From contig NC_087064.1 of NCBI RefSeq assembly GCF_963678635.1, forward strand, positions 45,121,346-45,185,345: DNA of 64,000 bases, read 5' to 3'. Below the pieces are notes generated by a model. That model ran no database searches. It saw nothing but the letters and a program-made list of their open reading frames with translations, and was not told the origin of the DNA. Source of the DNA: Symsagittifera roscoffensis (Eukaryota > Xenacoelomorpha > Acoela > Convolutidae). Positions 21,293-33,850 of the stretch are shown here, piece by piece. Positions within the stretch are counted from its first letter, which is position 1. The number at the start of each line of letters is the position of its first letter. The position numbers and the translations under genes are program-made.

Positions 21293-24200
21293 CCCAACTC
21301 CATCAGGGCCAGATTCGGAACAGGTAGGACCAGCTTCGCTATACACACTAAACACCAAAGTCACAAGAGATGGGGAGGGGAGGAGAACGAGATTGCTAGC
21401 AGCGTATTAAAATTTCAGAAACATATTTAAAGTGTGCTAGCTAATTAGAAATTGATTCTAATTTCAGCCATCTTCAGCTAAGTCACAGTAGAAACTTAAT
21501 CGTATGTGATACATTTTTGGAAAGACGCGTAGCGCGAGGATCAAAAAACTTATTCCCCAGCAAGAACTGATGGTTTGAAAGTCTCAATGAACCAAAAAGT
21601 GTGTATTTTGGTCATTTGCTTTGACCATAAAAGTCTTGAACTACATTTTGGTGAAATGTGATTCAGACCAAACGAAAAACGCCTGTCATGGCAGTGACTC
21701 ACCCGAATCAGCCCGGAGGGAGCTGGAGTTCTTCTTCCCTAGAGATACCAGTCGTAGCAGAGCTCCCGCGAACACAGCCAGACTGAGTAACAGCACCCTG
21801 GCCGTTGTGAAGCCACAGGCTGTGAAGGATGACCAGCTCGCTCAAATTGTGAAAGACATTGATGCAGCTGGATTCAATATCCTCGCCTTAAAGAGTGTAA
21901 GCCGCTACAGCTGTCCGTTTTTGTAGTTCGGTTTTTTAAGCAGCAAGTAAATTTTGAAGTTTTTTAAGCAGCAAGTAAATCTTTGAGAAAGCTTAATTAG
22001 AAGCATTCAATTTACATGAAAAATCAGATTTTTTCTTGTTTTTTTTGCAACTGTGATTGATCGGATGAATAATATTCGAATGTTCTTGCATCAGTTGACT
22101 CGTTGGTCTTGCCATGATTGTGCTGTTTGTTGCTTAAGTATTGTGTGGTTGTTTAAATTATTGCATTTATGCTGCAGTTCAACCTGGAGAAGAGTGACTG
22201 TGAGGAGTTCCTGGAAGTGTACAAGGGAGTGGTGAATGAGTACGGGGACATGGTGTGTGAGATGAGCAGTGGGACATGCGTGGCTCTGGAGATAGACGCT
22301 CAGGGCGATCCCGCCAAGTTCAGGGCATTCGTTGGACCAGCAGATCCAGTTAGTCCCACTCTCGCTCTCAATTCAGCCAATCAATTGCAGCCCACTTAAT
22401 TCCACTAGCTAAAATCAGACTATTTTTTTATCTGAAAACGGCGCTGCCCTGGTCGAATAACAGATCAGATTTATAAGTAAACTAGCAACTCTTTTATTAC
22501 TCAAGCAATAGGTAGTGTTATGTTACGATTTCACTTGCGATAAGCAAGGGTAATGCAATCGGGTACTAGACTTTTTCTCCCGTAAACAACTTTTTTCACA
22601 GAATGGTCATTTTAGTAGGAATGGTAAATATCACTTCTGACATGCTGAAGTTCTAGAAATTACTACCATCATTTAAGTAGTAATTAGGTAAAGACTGTTT
22701 CAGGTTGTAATTAATTTAAAAAAAATTGTCCATTTTTTTCGGGTTGTGGTTTTCGTCCTAGTGTCTGTCGGTTTATTTTCCGTTTTTTTAAACGCGAATT
22801 TTTTTATCCTGTAGTGTTTTTATTGGCTTACTATTTAAAGCATGGGTTTTTTTTCCAATTTAAACTTTTTTTTTTCACTATAAGTGAAAGTTCAATTATT
22901 TGTAAATGTACCATGACTGATTTTGCAATTTTTTTAAAAATATTAAAGCAGATTGTTGTTTCGGCCTAGTCAACTTATATTGCGTAATTTGGAGGGGAAA
23001 ATATATTTGTATAGGTTTATGTGCTGCAGTATGGATGGGTCGTAAAAACTTTTAAAACTTCGTGAAATTTTTCTATGACAACAGTTTTGTGTTCGACCCA
23101 ACAATGCTCAACAGTTTCGACCGAAAATTTGTTGCCTTTTTATCGCTCGGTGAATCATTTCCAATTATTTTTAAAGCTGTTTATGAACGTCATCCGATAC
23201 AATCATGAAGTTTTTGTGGCTGTAGTTTTTCCAATTTTTTCAAGTTATTTTTTCAAGTAATTTCAACTCAATTTTTCAGCATTTTTTACTGTCCTTTTCA
23301 CTAATATTGTACCGCAATGTGTAGTGCAATTCGAAGTTTTTCAAGCTAGTTTAATACTGATTGTTGTGTTCTGCAATTGATTTTCATCAAAATGAGTTTC
23401 AGTTTGTAACAAACATTTAAACATTTCGGGTATTGTTCTTTTGGCATTTTGTCAGTTTTTACGGTGGCTTTGTGTATCGCGAGTGGTGCGAAGCTCAGCT
23501 TCGCCTCTGTGTAAATTTTTCTATCTACCTCGAATAAGTTGTTGCTCAGAAAGTTAGCATTTTTACTTCATTAACTGCATTGGCACTTAAACCTTTTCGC
23601 TTTGCTTTTAATTTGCATATGTATTATCCACTTTATTTGTGGCTACTGTTTGAAGACAGCTTGTAGCAATTTGTTTGATGTCCTGTTTCTGAGATGCTAC
23701 AAGTCGAAATATTCTATTATGTTGTTATAATAGGAAATCGCCAGGCACTTGAGACCGCAGACCCTCAGGGCGAAGTATGGGAAGAGCAAGGTGCAAAATG
23801 CAGTCCACGTCACAGATCTTGTGGACGACGCCCCTCTAGAGGTAAACTTAGTTGATGCAATGCTGCCCTAAATTGTTGGTCTACAAAAGCTGCTTTTCTC
23901 TTTGTTGCGTTTCTACAGTAGCAATCTTATTTTTATCTTATTCAGTCACGCCTTTTTGTCGACCTTTTTTTTAGGTCAACCAAATTGTTTTTTCGAGCTC
24001 TCCCAAAGCACTGTTTTATTCCTATTTTGGCCAAATTTCCTGCGGCGCAGGCAAATTTTTGAAAAAACAGGTCAAAAAAGCCGTTTTGGGCACTTTTTGG
24101 AAAATTTTGACCGAAAAATTGCGTTTATTCGGCGCGCTCTCCCCACTCAAAATTAGTATATATTGGCCCCTTTAGAAAAATTTTAAGGTTGGTCGGCCAA

Positions 24201-24622
24201 AATTGGATTTCTTAAAAGTACCAAAAAGGGTGCGTCCGCCCCCCACCCCACCCCCTCCCTAAATCGCCCCTGATCCAGCATACAGAAACCATTTCTAGTC
24301 ACTTAAGAAAATCTTAGATCTGCCTCTGAAGAAATGCTTTGAATGCATTAATTTTTATGCAATTTGAAACGTTAGTTCTGAGTTCACTTAGAGCTATATG
24401 ATATATCTTTCAACATGAATAATTATCCCCAGAATGTAAAACACAAATTTTTCGTTAATTTAGGAATGTTTCTGAAAACCCTGTATCCACTAGGAAACTA
24501 CCAACTTATCTGATGTGTGGCAAATTGAATTAAACCGCTCTTGTGCCTCTAAAGAAAAGCTGCATACATGTTCTTGCTGTCATATTTAGGTCGAATATTT
24601 CTTCCGCATTTTGTCTCAATGA
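21293..24622 (+). CDS. NME7: NME7 (nucleoside diphosphate kinase 7), 3' half, five exons
   Basis: Exons are (gap)-21323, 21667-21896, 22178-22348, 23734-23841 and 24590-24622, all GT-AG and phase-consistent. The first two encode the end of the first NDK domain (RARFGTD, then KNACHGSDSP with its active-site-type His) and the linker RRELEFFFP. The rest is the second NDK domain: VVKPQAV, EVYKGVVNEY, FVGPADP, IARHLRPQTLRAKYG, the nucleophile-type His in QNAVHVTDL, and the final exon VEYFFRILSQ then stop. This two-NDK order and these words match animal NME7, a protein of cilia and the gamma-tubulin ring complex. The N-terminal DM10 region and the start of the first NDK domain are missing, lost to or beyond the assembly gap. 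Introns of 281-1,385 bp carry no other gene; the fourth is hit by a MITE and by the left edge of a tandem duplication that copies the last exon. Confidence 0.92.
23950..24272 (-). mobile_element. hAT-type MITE, diverged copy
   Basis: This stretch is related to the reverse complement of the MITE at 25299-25660. Shared words include GAGCTCTCCCAA, TTTTGGCCAAA, CTGCGGCGCAGGC versus CGCCGCAGGC, ACAGGTCAAAAAA and GTATATATTGGC, and the right end CTAAATCGCCCCTG. The left end could not be fixed and no target-site duplication was found. The start of the 2.5-kb duplication (24126) falls inside this element. Confidence 0.7.
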
Positions 24623-25298
24623 GAGACAGACAGAGATAATGAGAGAGACGAAGTTAATCAATCAACAACTGCATATTTGGTGAAGGAACGAAAACAGAAC
24701 TGAAAACTTAAACTGTACGGAAATTATAATGAAAATGAATTGATGAATCTTTAATTGTGTAGATATGTGGATATGTATGTAGTACCAACTTACCAATCGG
24801 CACTTTTTCATCACCTCCCATGAGATGGAGAATGTTCATTTTAACAGTACTACATCTAGCGAATGTAGTGTTGCATTACCCATCAACTCTAATCCACGGC
24901 TTTTCGGTGGCACTTTTGCCACAAAGCAGTCTCAATTTTGAGCATCTGATCTATCAGCTGAATTAATGGCTAGCGTTTGCAGATTTTCTTGTGAAATAGG
25001 CACATTCGCGGAGGCTTCAAGGCTTACTTTGCGTAGTGCAGCTTTCCCTCTTGTGTACTGAACTCCTACTGCCTGTCATGCTATTATATTTCGTACGGAT
25101 GAGTTGGAAATTAGATAGCATGGTGACTTCTCATGTCGGAATTGATCTAGATGTTAAAATACGGGCTGACATGAGATTTTTGCCTTTTTAAAAGACTAGT
25201 GCTCTGAACGAAAACATCATTATAATTTGGGGTTTAGTGGATGGATTGTGATTGGTTAGTAAAAAAATCTCAGTCACAATTAATATCCAAGTTCGAAG

Positions 25299-25660
25299 AA
25301 GGGGCGGATTTAGGGGGAGGGACGCCCCTCTATCTCAGGGATTCGACCCCCTGCCGACCCAAAGGGTCCCCCCTTTGTACTATTATCCATTTTTGGTGAC
25401 GGACCCTTAAATTTTTTTAAAGGCGCCTTTGGTGCCAATATATACTTATTTTGAGGGGGTAGCGCGCGCTAAAATTAAAGTATTGTGGTAAAAATTTTCC
25501 AAATAATGCCTAAAAACGCTTTTTTTGACCTGTTTTTTAAATATTTTGCCTGCGGCGAAGAAATTTTGGCCAAAACAGGGTCTTTTAGGGCGTTGGGAGA
25601 GCTCACAAAATGTTTTTAAAATACGCTTCCTCCCTCGAGAAAATCCTAGATCCGCCCCTG
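25299..25660 (+). mobile_element. hAT-type MITE, 362 bp, with 8-bp target duplication
   Basis: The ends are inverted (GGGGCGGATTTAGG at the left, CCTAGATCCGCCCCTG at the right) and flanked by the direct repeat GTTCGAAG at 25291-25298 and 25661-25668, the 8-bp duplication expected for hAT insertions. There is no transposase. The 77-residue frame inside it is not a gene. Confidence 0.85.
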
Positions 25661-26320
25661 GTTCGAAGAATCAAAAATTGAAGAAAGAGGTCTCACCCGG
25701 CGGCATCACTCCCATTTCGAAGCACAGATACAGCAATGATTTAAAATTATCCGTATAAAAAGATAGAATAGCGTTTTATCTAATTGGGTTGAGATAGACA
25801 AAAAATGATAAGAACTAAAGTTGATTAGAATTGCATCGGAATTATTTTAGTACAATGTATTAACCCAAATTTTTGAAAAACATTCTGCTAAATTTTCCAA
25901 AAAAAATTGTTCATTTTGGATTTATTTAGTCATCAAAACGTACGTGAAACTCATGATTTAATTGCTGCGCAAACTATCAAAGTGAGCCTCAAGTACAGCC
26001 CAACAAAGTTTGAGAAGGCTATAGCCTCCAAAAATCTGCGTCAATGAATATAATTTTGTTTGCTAGCCAAAACATGGTAATTTTATTTTATAAAATACCA
26101 ATCCTTTGCTTGAAAGCAAATTTTGGACGTTCTGCGCAATTTTCTGGAGGTTCTATCCTTCTGAAACTTTGTTAGGCTGTATGAGAGGATCCCTTTGATA
26201 TACTTTGCGCATCAATTGACCTACAAGATTTGGCGTAAGTTTTATTGACTAAAAGACGCCAAAATGATCCATTTTTGGGATAAAATGTTGGCCCCAAAAC
26301 TCGCACTTTAATTTTTAAAA

Positions 26321-26635
26321 CAGGGTTGGGTTTAAAACAAGTTTTTTAAATAAAACGTTTTAAAACGTATAAAATTGAGATTTTAACTTCTTTGTCATAA
26401 TTATACCACACATTCTTGGCTGACAAAAAACATGGAACCGATTTGAAACTTCAAATTTGAAAAACTTAAATAGGCAAAACTTAGGCCATGGTAAAACATA
26501 AAAGTGATACGTCACAGGTTAACGGCACGCAAGCAAAATGCAAGCTTAGCTACTTTTTCAGAAAATAAGCGGTTTCTCAAGTCAGAATGTACGAAGCCCA
26601 TAGATGAGAAGACTCTCTCAATGCCAGCTGAGCTT
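26321..26635 (-). mobile_element. Truncated 3' end of the hAT element (first copy)
   Basis: It starts with the same terminal repeat CAGGGTTGGGTTTAAAAC as 28836 and runs into the last coding bases of the transposase, then stops abruptly at the duplication junction. It is a by-product of the 2.5-kb duplication, not an independent insertion. Confidence 0.9.
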
Positions 26636-27104
26636 TCTAATATTCGGCGCGCTCTCCCCACTCAAAATTAGTATATATTGGCCCCTTTAGAAAAATTTTA
26701 AGGTTGGTCGGCCAAAATTGGATTTCTTAAAAGTACCAAAAAGGGTGCGTCCGCCCCCCACCCCACCCCCTCCCTAAATCGCCCCTGATCCAGCATACAG
26801 AAACCATTTCTAGTCACTTAAGAAAATCTTAGATCTGCCTCTGAAGAAATGCTTTGAATGCATTAATTTTTATGCAATTTGAAACGTTAGTTCTGAGTTC
26901 ACTTAGAGCTATATGATATATCTTTCAACATGAATAATTATCCCCAGAATGTAAAACACAAATTTTTCGTTAATTTAGGAATGTTTCTGAAAACCATGTA
27001 TCCACTAGGAAACTACCAACTTATCTGATGTGTTGCAAATTGAATTAAACCGCTCTTGTGCCTCTAAAGAAAAGCTGCATACATGTTCTTGCTGTCATAT
27101 TTAG

Positions 27105-27137
27105 GTCGAATATTTCTTCCGCATTTTGTCTCAATGA
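27105..27137 (+). CDS. Duplicate last exon of NME7
   Basis: This is an exact counterpart of the NME7 terminal exon at 24590-24622, offset by 2,515, with the same upstream acceptor (CATATTTAG) and the same ten residues then stop. It could be used as an alternative last exon with an identical C-terminus and a different 3' UTR, or be unused. Confidence 0.6.
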   Translation, partial: VEYFFRILSQ

Positions 27138-27813
27138 GAGACAGACAGAGATAATGAGAGAGACGAAGTTAATCAATCAACAACTGCATATTTGGTGAAG
27201 GAACGAAAACAGAACTGAAAACTTAAACTGTACGGAAATTATAATGAAAATGAATTGATGAATCTTTAATTGTGTAGATATGTGGATATGTATGTAGTAC
27301 CAACTTACCAATCGGCACTTTTTCATCACCTCCCATGAGATGGAGAATGTTCATTTTAACAGTACTACATCTAGCGAATGTAGTGTTGCATTACCCATCA
27401 ACTCTAATCCACGGCTTTTCGGTGGCACTTTTGCCACAAAGCAGTCTCAATTTTGAGCATCTGATCTATCAGCTGAATTAATGGCTAGCGTTTGCAGATT
27501 TTCTTGTGAAATAGGCACATTCGCGGAGGCTTCAAGGCTTACTTTGCGTAGTGCAGCTTTCCCTCTTGTGTACTGAACTCCTACTGCCTGTCATGCTATT
27601 ATATTTCGTACGGATGAGTTGGAAATTAGATAGCATGGTGACTTCTCATGTCGGAATTGATCTAGATGTTAAAATACGGGCTGACATGAGATTTTTGCCT
27701 TTTTAAAAGACTAGTGCTCTGAACGAAAACATCATTATAATTTGGGGTTTAGTGGATGGATTGTGATTGGTTAGTAAAAAAATCTCAGTCACAATTAATA
27801 TCCAAGTTCGAAG

Positions 27814-28175
27814 AAGGGGCGGATTTAGGGGGAGGGACGCCCCTCTATCTCAGGGATTCGACCCCCTGCCGACCCAAAGGGTCCCCCCTTTGTACTATTA
27901 TCCATTTTTGGTGACGGACCCTTAAATTTTTTTAAAGGCGCCTTTGGTGCCAATATATACTTATTTTGAGGGGGTAGCGCGCGCTAAAATTAAAGTATTG
28001 TGGTAAAAATTTTCCAAATAATGCCTAAAAACGCTTTTTTTGACCTGTTTTTTAAATATTTTGCCTGCGGCGAAGAAATTTTGGCCAAAACAGGGTCTTT
28101 TAGGGCGTTGGGAGAGCTCACAAAATGTTTTTAAAATACGCTTCCTCCCTCGAGAAAATCCTAGATCCGCCCCTG
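27814..28175 (+). mobile_element. hAT-type MITE, duplicated copy
   Basis: This is the second copy of the 362-bp MITE at 25299-25660, carried along by the tandem duplication. It keeps the same ends and the same flanking 8-bp repeat GTTCGAAG. Confidence 0.85.
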
Positions 28176-28835
28176 GTTCGAAGAATCAAAAATTGAAGAA
28201 AGAGGTCTCACCCGGCGGCATCACTCCCATTTCGAAGCACAGATACAGCAATGATTTAAAATTATCCGTATAAAAAGATAGAATAGCGTTTTATCTAATT
28301 GGGTTGAGATAGACAAAAAATGATAAGAACTAAAGTTGATTAGAATTGCATCGGAATTATTTTAGTACAATGTATTAACCCAAATTTTTGAAAAACATTC
28401 TGCTAAATTTTCCAAAAAAAATTGTTCATTTTGGATTTATTTAGTCATCAAAACGTACGTGAAACTCATGATTTAATTGCTGCGCAAACTATCAAAGTGA
28501 GCCTCAAGTACAGCCCAACAAAGTTTGAGAAGGCTATAGCCTCCAAAAATCTGCGTCAATGAATATAATTTTGTTTGCTAGCCAAAACATGGTAATTTTA
28601 TTTTATAAAATACCAATCCTTTGCTTGAAAGCAAATTTTGGACGTTCTGCGCAATTTTCTGGAGGTTCTATCCTTCTGAAACTTTGTTAGGCTGTATGAG
28701 AGGATCCCTTTGATATACTTTGCGCATCAATTGACCTACAAGATTTGGCGTAAGTTTTATTGACTAAAAGACGCCAAAATGATCCATTTTTGGGATAAAA
28801 TGTTGGCCCCAAAACTCGCACTTTAATTTTTAAAA

Positions 28836-30933
28836 CAGGGTTGGGTTTAAAACAAGTTTTTTAAATAAAACGTTTTAAAACGTATAAAATTGAGATTTTA
28901 ACTTCTTTGTCATAATTATACCACACATTCTTGGCTGACAAAAAACATGGAACCGATTTGAAACTTCAAATTTGAAAAACTTAAATAGGCAAAACTTAGG
29001 CCATGGTAAAACATAAAAGTGATACGTCACAGGTTAACGGCACGCAAGCAAAATGCAAGCTTAGCTACTTTTTCAGAAAATAAGCGGTTTCTCAAGTCAG
29101 AATGTACGAAGCCCATAGATGAGAAGACTCTCTCAATGCCAGCTGAGCTTGGCACGAGAGCAGCTGCGATCTCACACAGATCTGCCAGGTTGTCGGGATA
29201 TGCACCAAATTGTTTTTGAGCCCGAATAAAATTGTGGAGCTTGCATCCTGGAGCGCTTTCATATGCTGCTTTGACGGCATCTTTACTCTCGCCACCAACG
29301 TAGTCCGTGAATCCTGCTAGGTGTTCTGGGGCCTCATCGGCTATCCACTTTCTGGCGGTTCGCCACTCCATAGGTGTCAGATTTGCGCCTCGGTACTTTG
29401 GGTGAAGTATGCTAGCCACAAACCAAACCGCCGGAACAGAGCAATTGTAACGAGTTTTTGCTTTTTCTAGCCATTCCCGACCTTCAGCGCCAAGATCCCG
29501 GAACGATTTGAGGACACCTTTCCATGCTTCCAGTCCGTCAGCAACGCTGCTGTTGTTGCTTTGCATGACATTAGATGCTTCGCAAATGGGTTTTAGGCAT
29601 TTTATGGCATCTTCTACATTCTGGTAGAGAACGAGATCTTTCACCAGTTGTACAACGGTGGAGCAGGCGGCCGTATTGAAATGCACAGGATTTCTGTCGA
29701 GCACTGCTTTCACCTTTGGCCGTTTCTGATAACAACAAACATCAAAATTTCATTGATAATTTTGTAAATGTTAACAAAAAATATCATATAAGAACTCACT
29801 TCTTGGTACCATTCCAGCAGATGAAGAGCGCTGTTCCACCGGACGTCGCTTGGAATTGGGGGTTTCCGAGCGCCTATGTCTTCCAGCCAGGCCTTAGGCA
29901 GATAGGTGTTCCGAAAAAACTGTGCAATTTCTGTGACTTTCTTCACGATGGTTGTTGGAGCCAAATCTTTTGCCAACAGATTCATATGGTGTGCTCCGCA
30001 TCCATACTGTATGACGCTGCATTCTTCTGCCAAACTTTTCTTCGGCAACTTTAATTTGGCCTTGGCTTACACTGGTCAGGTACTCGCTGGTATGATGCTC
30101 GCCACTGGTATCTATGGAGTCAACAATGTAGACTTTGTCGCCGTGTTGGATTGAAGATGCAACATTGGGGTCATTTGATACGTTTGACCAACCATCGATG
30201 GCAATTGTAACTTTTTTGCCTGATAGTTTGGCCTTGCATTGTTCCTCCAGCTCTTTGTTTACGTTATCCAGAATCTTTGTCGACAGTAATTTACGGCTTG
30301 GCAGTTTGTATCCTGGACGTAGTAACTTAACCAGGTCGTGGAAAAATGATGATTCTACACACCGGAATGGAATGTTGTTAGCAAAGAAAAACTTTCCAAC
30401 CGCGTGGTCAAATGTATCTTTTTGTTCCTCAGTGGTGGAGATTGTATAAGATGTTATCCGCGGTTGCTTTGCCGGAGTGGGCACCCCTGTAGATGGAACC
30501 TCTGCATTGTTCGAGCCCGACGAGGTTCCGGCAATAGGACCGTGCTTATTTCTAAAATGGGTCTTCATCCGTTCCACTAGTGCAGCTAGCGTATGGCAAC
30601 ATGTTCGACATTGTGCTTTGATCCCGGCTTGACGTGTGGATTCGCCCCATATCGGATAAAGAGGTCTGCCAGCAGAGGACATAATCAGCCTCAGTACACA
30701 AACAATATCTGAAATGATGGACCGGTAACCGACAATGTTTGTTCAAGTCAAACAATTCATCCATTGGCCAAGTGACGAGACTTCCTATCCAAGCATACAA
30801 TGCTTACAAACGTATATGTTGCTTCATATTGTTGCAGTATGACGTAATATAAAACAATAATTAAAAACATGAATAAAAAACACCTGTTTTAAAAAATGTT
30901 TTAAAGCCCCCTGTTTTAAAACAGCCAACCCTG
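28836..30933 (-). mobile_element. hAT DNA transposon, 2,098 bp, full length but defective
   Basis: The left end reads CAGGGTTGGGTTTAAAACA and the right end is its approximate inverse, TGTTTTAAAACAGCCAACCCTG. The flanks TTTTAAAA (28828-28835) and TTTCAAAA (30934-30941) agree at seven of eight bases, fitting an 8-bp hAT target duplication. Inside is one minus-strand transposase gene. Confidence 0.9.
29027..30682 (-). pseudogene. hAT transposase, frameshifted with internal deletion
   Basis: Two or three minus-strand frames make up one protein. The N-terminal part has a BED-type zinc finger (QCRTCC followed by HFRNKH). The middle has IAIDGWSNVS and, later, YGCGAHHMNLLAKD. The C-terminus has the hAT dimerisation region (AALVPSSAGIERVFSSMG, then RNRLF). 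A GT-AG intron at 29726-29799 joins the second and third parts in phase. Near 30050 the frame changes, and the conserved block normally seen between these parts in this family (around a VTDNAAN-type motif) is absent, so a small deletion has inactivated the gene. The enzyme would cut and paste the element at its terminal repeats; this copy is unlikely to be active. Confidence 0.88.
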
Positions 30934-30941
30934 TTTCAAAA

Positions 30942-33064
30942 TATTAATTCTAGTATAACTCTAAGAAGTAGTAAAGTTGAACGTAGTGAACATTCTCTTA
31001 TTGTCTTGGTGATTTTTTCCGTAATTTTTTTCAGGAAAAATCTTTTAAGTGCTGATAACTACAGAATTGGGTCCATGTGCACTAAAAGTCGGCAAAATGT
31101 GCTCTACAATTACGAGAAAAATGGCTCATTAACATGAGCGGTTTCTAAGAACTTAATTTAAGATTTCTGAGTGGAAAGGCAATCAACGATTGATTCACTT
31201 TTCTCAAATTGGGGTAATTAAACAGAAAAGTGTCACTCATAAGTCTTGTTGAAAATCGATTAGCTTAAATCATCATCATAACCGGTTTTGGTATTTAGTT
31301 TGCTGCGGTAGTCCCAGTCACTGGGGTTGGCAACTTCTAACTCCTGCTCTCCATCCTTCCCTGTCCCGCGGATCGGTGCATTTTAAAGGCGATATTTATT
31401 TTGTTATCAAAATTCGAAACCATTTTTTTCAAAAAGAAATCAATATATTTTTTTTCTGTTTTACGTTCATTGACTTTTTTCAATTGTCTGTTGGCTATGA
31501 TTGTCTTACGACTCTGTGAGAAAATAAATGAGCTTCATTTTTTAACTTTTGCACCGTACGGTCTTTGATGGCCGGATTTTGGTTTTTAGGCCGGAGTTTG
31601 CTTTTTTCTGTTGGAATACAAACGGAAAACATTGTTTTCTCTGATTAGTTTTGTTGGTTGATTTGCCACAACATGGAAATTTTTTGAACGGCCAGCTTTT
31701 TTTGTAATCGCAAGATTTGTTGATTTACTTCTGTAAATGAAATTTTTATTATATCTGACTTTGTATAATTTTTTTTATCGATTAGAGCTTCTAGCTTTTT
31801 CGAATCGTTTGGTTTCGGCTCAAATTCAATTTAATTATTATGAGTTATTTCAAGGGCAAAAATTGTTATATGTTTGAAAATAGTTCTAGTCGTTTGTGGT
31901 GTTAAAATACTAAGTTATAAAATTTATTCGATTGGAAAAGTTTTAGAACAACAATTTCTCATAATGATTTCTTATAGTTTTTGGCTCAATTTTTGTCGAT
32001 AACGCATTACCAGCTTTTTGGCCGCTCGTTAAATACTGAAAAATTACTTAACGCTGATGGTTGTGTTTCTCGGCAGTTTTTAATGAAATAGAAACTTTCG
32101 TTTCTACGACTATGTTCTGCAAAACGTTTAAAGAACGCATTGCAGAAATTCAGGTATAACCTGAAAATTCTATTGCCAATATTAAGCGCCTCTGTTTTGG
32201 CAATGAAGTTAAGACGAGGTGCATTTATCAAAAGAATATCAATCCCCCTATCCCTTGTTCATTCATTTCATGAATTTGATGGATAAAATCATTCAACCTT
32301 GTGAGTTTCCTGTTACTTGATTCAATAAAAAAGAGCAATTTGCTTTTGAATAAAATAGACCTGCTGCCAGTCTCAGCAGAGTGGGTTTATGCTTCGAACG
32401 TTTTTTATACCAAAAGCTATACAAGACTGCTCGTATCAGGGCGAAGCCCTGAATGTTCCGACTGCCTTTTAAGGTTTATGGAGCAGCAGTAATAACATAA
32501 AAAAATTAATTGAAATAAAATAAAATGTAAACTTTTTTTCTAAAATTTGAAATTTTTTATGAAAATCATCCCCCCACACGCCTTATAAAATACAAAAAGA
32601 TAGATTTCGTTCCTTGTAACATATCAATTATGGCAAATAAGCTTCGTTCAACCAATTTGGAACGATTTATAAGACTGATTAAATCTCAGCTTACGCGTTA
32701 ATAGTGCGAATTATATCGCGCGTTAATTGTCCCAAATTGGTCAAAATGGCCAAAATGGCAATCTTTAAACCCTCATAACTTACCGAAAAATGATCACAGG
32801 TGAAATATCTTTTCAAATTTAAGCTCAGGACAACAATACCTTTCGAATGATATAAAAAAATTCCGTCAAAAATGGCTAGTTAAAAAGTCGAAATTTGTCT
32901 GAAGAAAAAAAAAACCCACCCCGAGCACAAATATTCCGTTACTTTCGTATCGAAAGTCGGAACAATAACATTTTAAGCCAAAATGAACAAAAACCAACGT
33001 TGTTTCCGGAAACAGCTTTCCATTATAAGTCACATTTTGATTCATTTAAATTATCTGACAGGCG
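30942..33064. other. No gene seen; possible repeat scrap
   Basis: This AT-rich stretch shows no splice-supported or family-supported coding. A distinctly GC-richer piece near 31285-31382 (GTCCCAGTCACTGGGGTTGG and following) looks like a repeat fragment but I cannot name it. Poly-T and poly-A tracts are frequent. Confidence 0.5.
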
Positions 33065-33850
33065 TTTGATATTGTCAAAGAACAACCAATAATTACTGGT
33101 GTTTCTCAAGGTTCTTTTTTGGATCCCCTTTTGTTGTTAGCGTTTATAGAAGACCTATTAATAGAATTGAAAATATCAACATTGCTTCTTCATGCCAATG
33201 ATGCTAAAATAAAAATTGAAGATTCTCAGTTATTACAAGACGACGTTTCGATTTTTATTCATTTGGCAACTAAAAACAAAAAGAAAATGAATTTGGACAA
33301 ATCTCAACTAATTCGGTTAACTAATTATAGTCAGAAAAAGGAACGCCAACCAAATCTAGTTTTTGCCGCATCTGACATATCTTTCATTTTTGACTCCTTT
33401 CTTGAACCTGGGTTGAAGTATTGTCATAATCTGTGGCGGTCACGGCATATAGCCGACAGATTTTCAAAAAGTTTCCAAAGATAAACGCAGAAGTAAATCT
33501 TTACAAAATAATATAAAACCAAAAATGTATACTCTAAATGCTCAACCAGTACTTATGGACCGGTTGTTATCCTAACAAACCAGAACTAAAACGACTTGAG
33601 GGTTTTCAATCATAACTTACAAAATGGGAAAGTTACGTTTCTAGTTATCACAATCGTCTTTTTAATTGCAAGTTGCTGCCGGTATCACTGCTGTTTCAGC
33701 TGTTTGACCTGCTGGTTTTAAACAAGATCGAAGTGGAACAGCTAAAACCAAAATTACAACCTCAAAGACATAATGTGAACACAGATGAGTTTCCATATCA
33801 ACTGCTATTGATAACATGCCTGAACGATGTTATTTGTAATTAGCTGAACA
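33065..33850 (+). pseudogene. Non-LTR retrotransposon reverse transcriptase fragment
   Basis: From 33083 the frame reads ITGVSQGSFLDPLLLLAFI, the block before the catalytic motif in non-LTR reverse transcriptases. It is followed by LLHANDAKI, where the family has FADDAKI, so one catalytic aspartate is replaced. QDDVSIFIHLATKN and MNLDKSQLI follow. After the stop at 33484 further decayed text resembles the C-terminal tail. The first part of the reverse transcriptase and the endonuclease are absent. Dead fragment. Confidence 0.75.

Larger units (their letters stand above)
24126..29150. repeat. Recent 2.5-kb tandem duplication (24126-26635 and 26641-29150)
   Basis: Bases 24126-26635 recur at 26641-29150 with a constant offset of 2,515 and only a few substitutions seen (for example near 24497 versus 27012). 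A 5-bp filler TCTAA sits between the copies. The unit runs from the middle of a MITE in the last NME7 intron, through the last NME7 exon, a second MITE and non-coding DNA, to a point inside the 3' end of a hAT transposase. Because the hAT piece in the first copy is truncated and the second copy continues into the full element, the duplication happened after the hAT insertion. Near-identity means it is young or an assembly artefact. Confidence 0.95.

Noticed and set aside
21056-21430. Open frames spanning the N run on both strands
   Set aside because: They are artefacts of translating N; only the bases from 21293 belong to a supported exon.
25525-28273. Identical 77-codon frames at 25525 and 28040
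   Set aside because: They lie inside a MITE and are identical only because of the tandem duplication.
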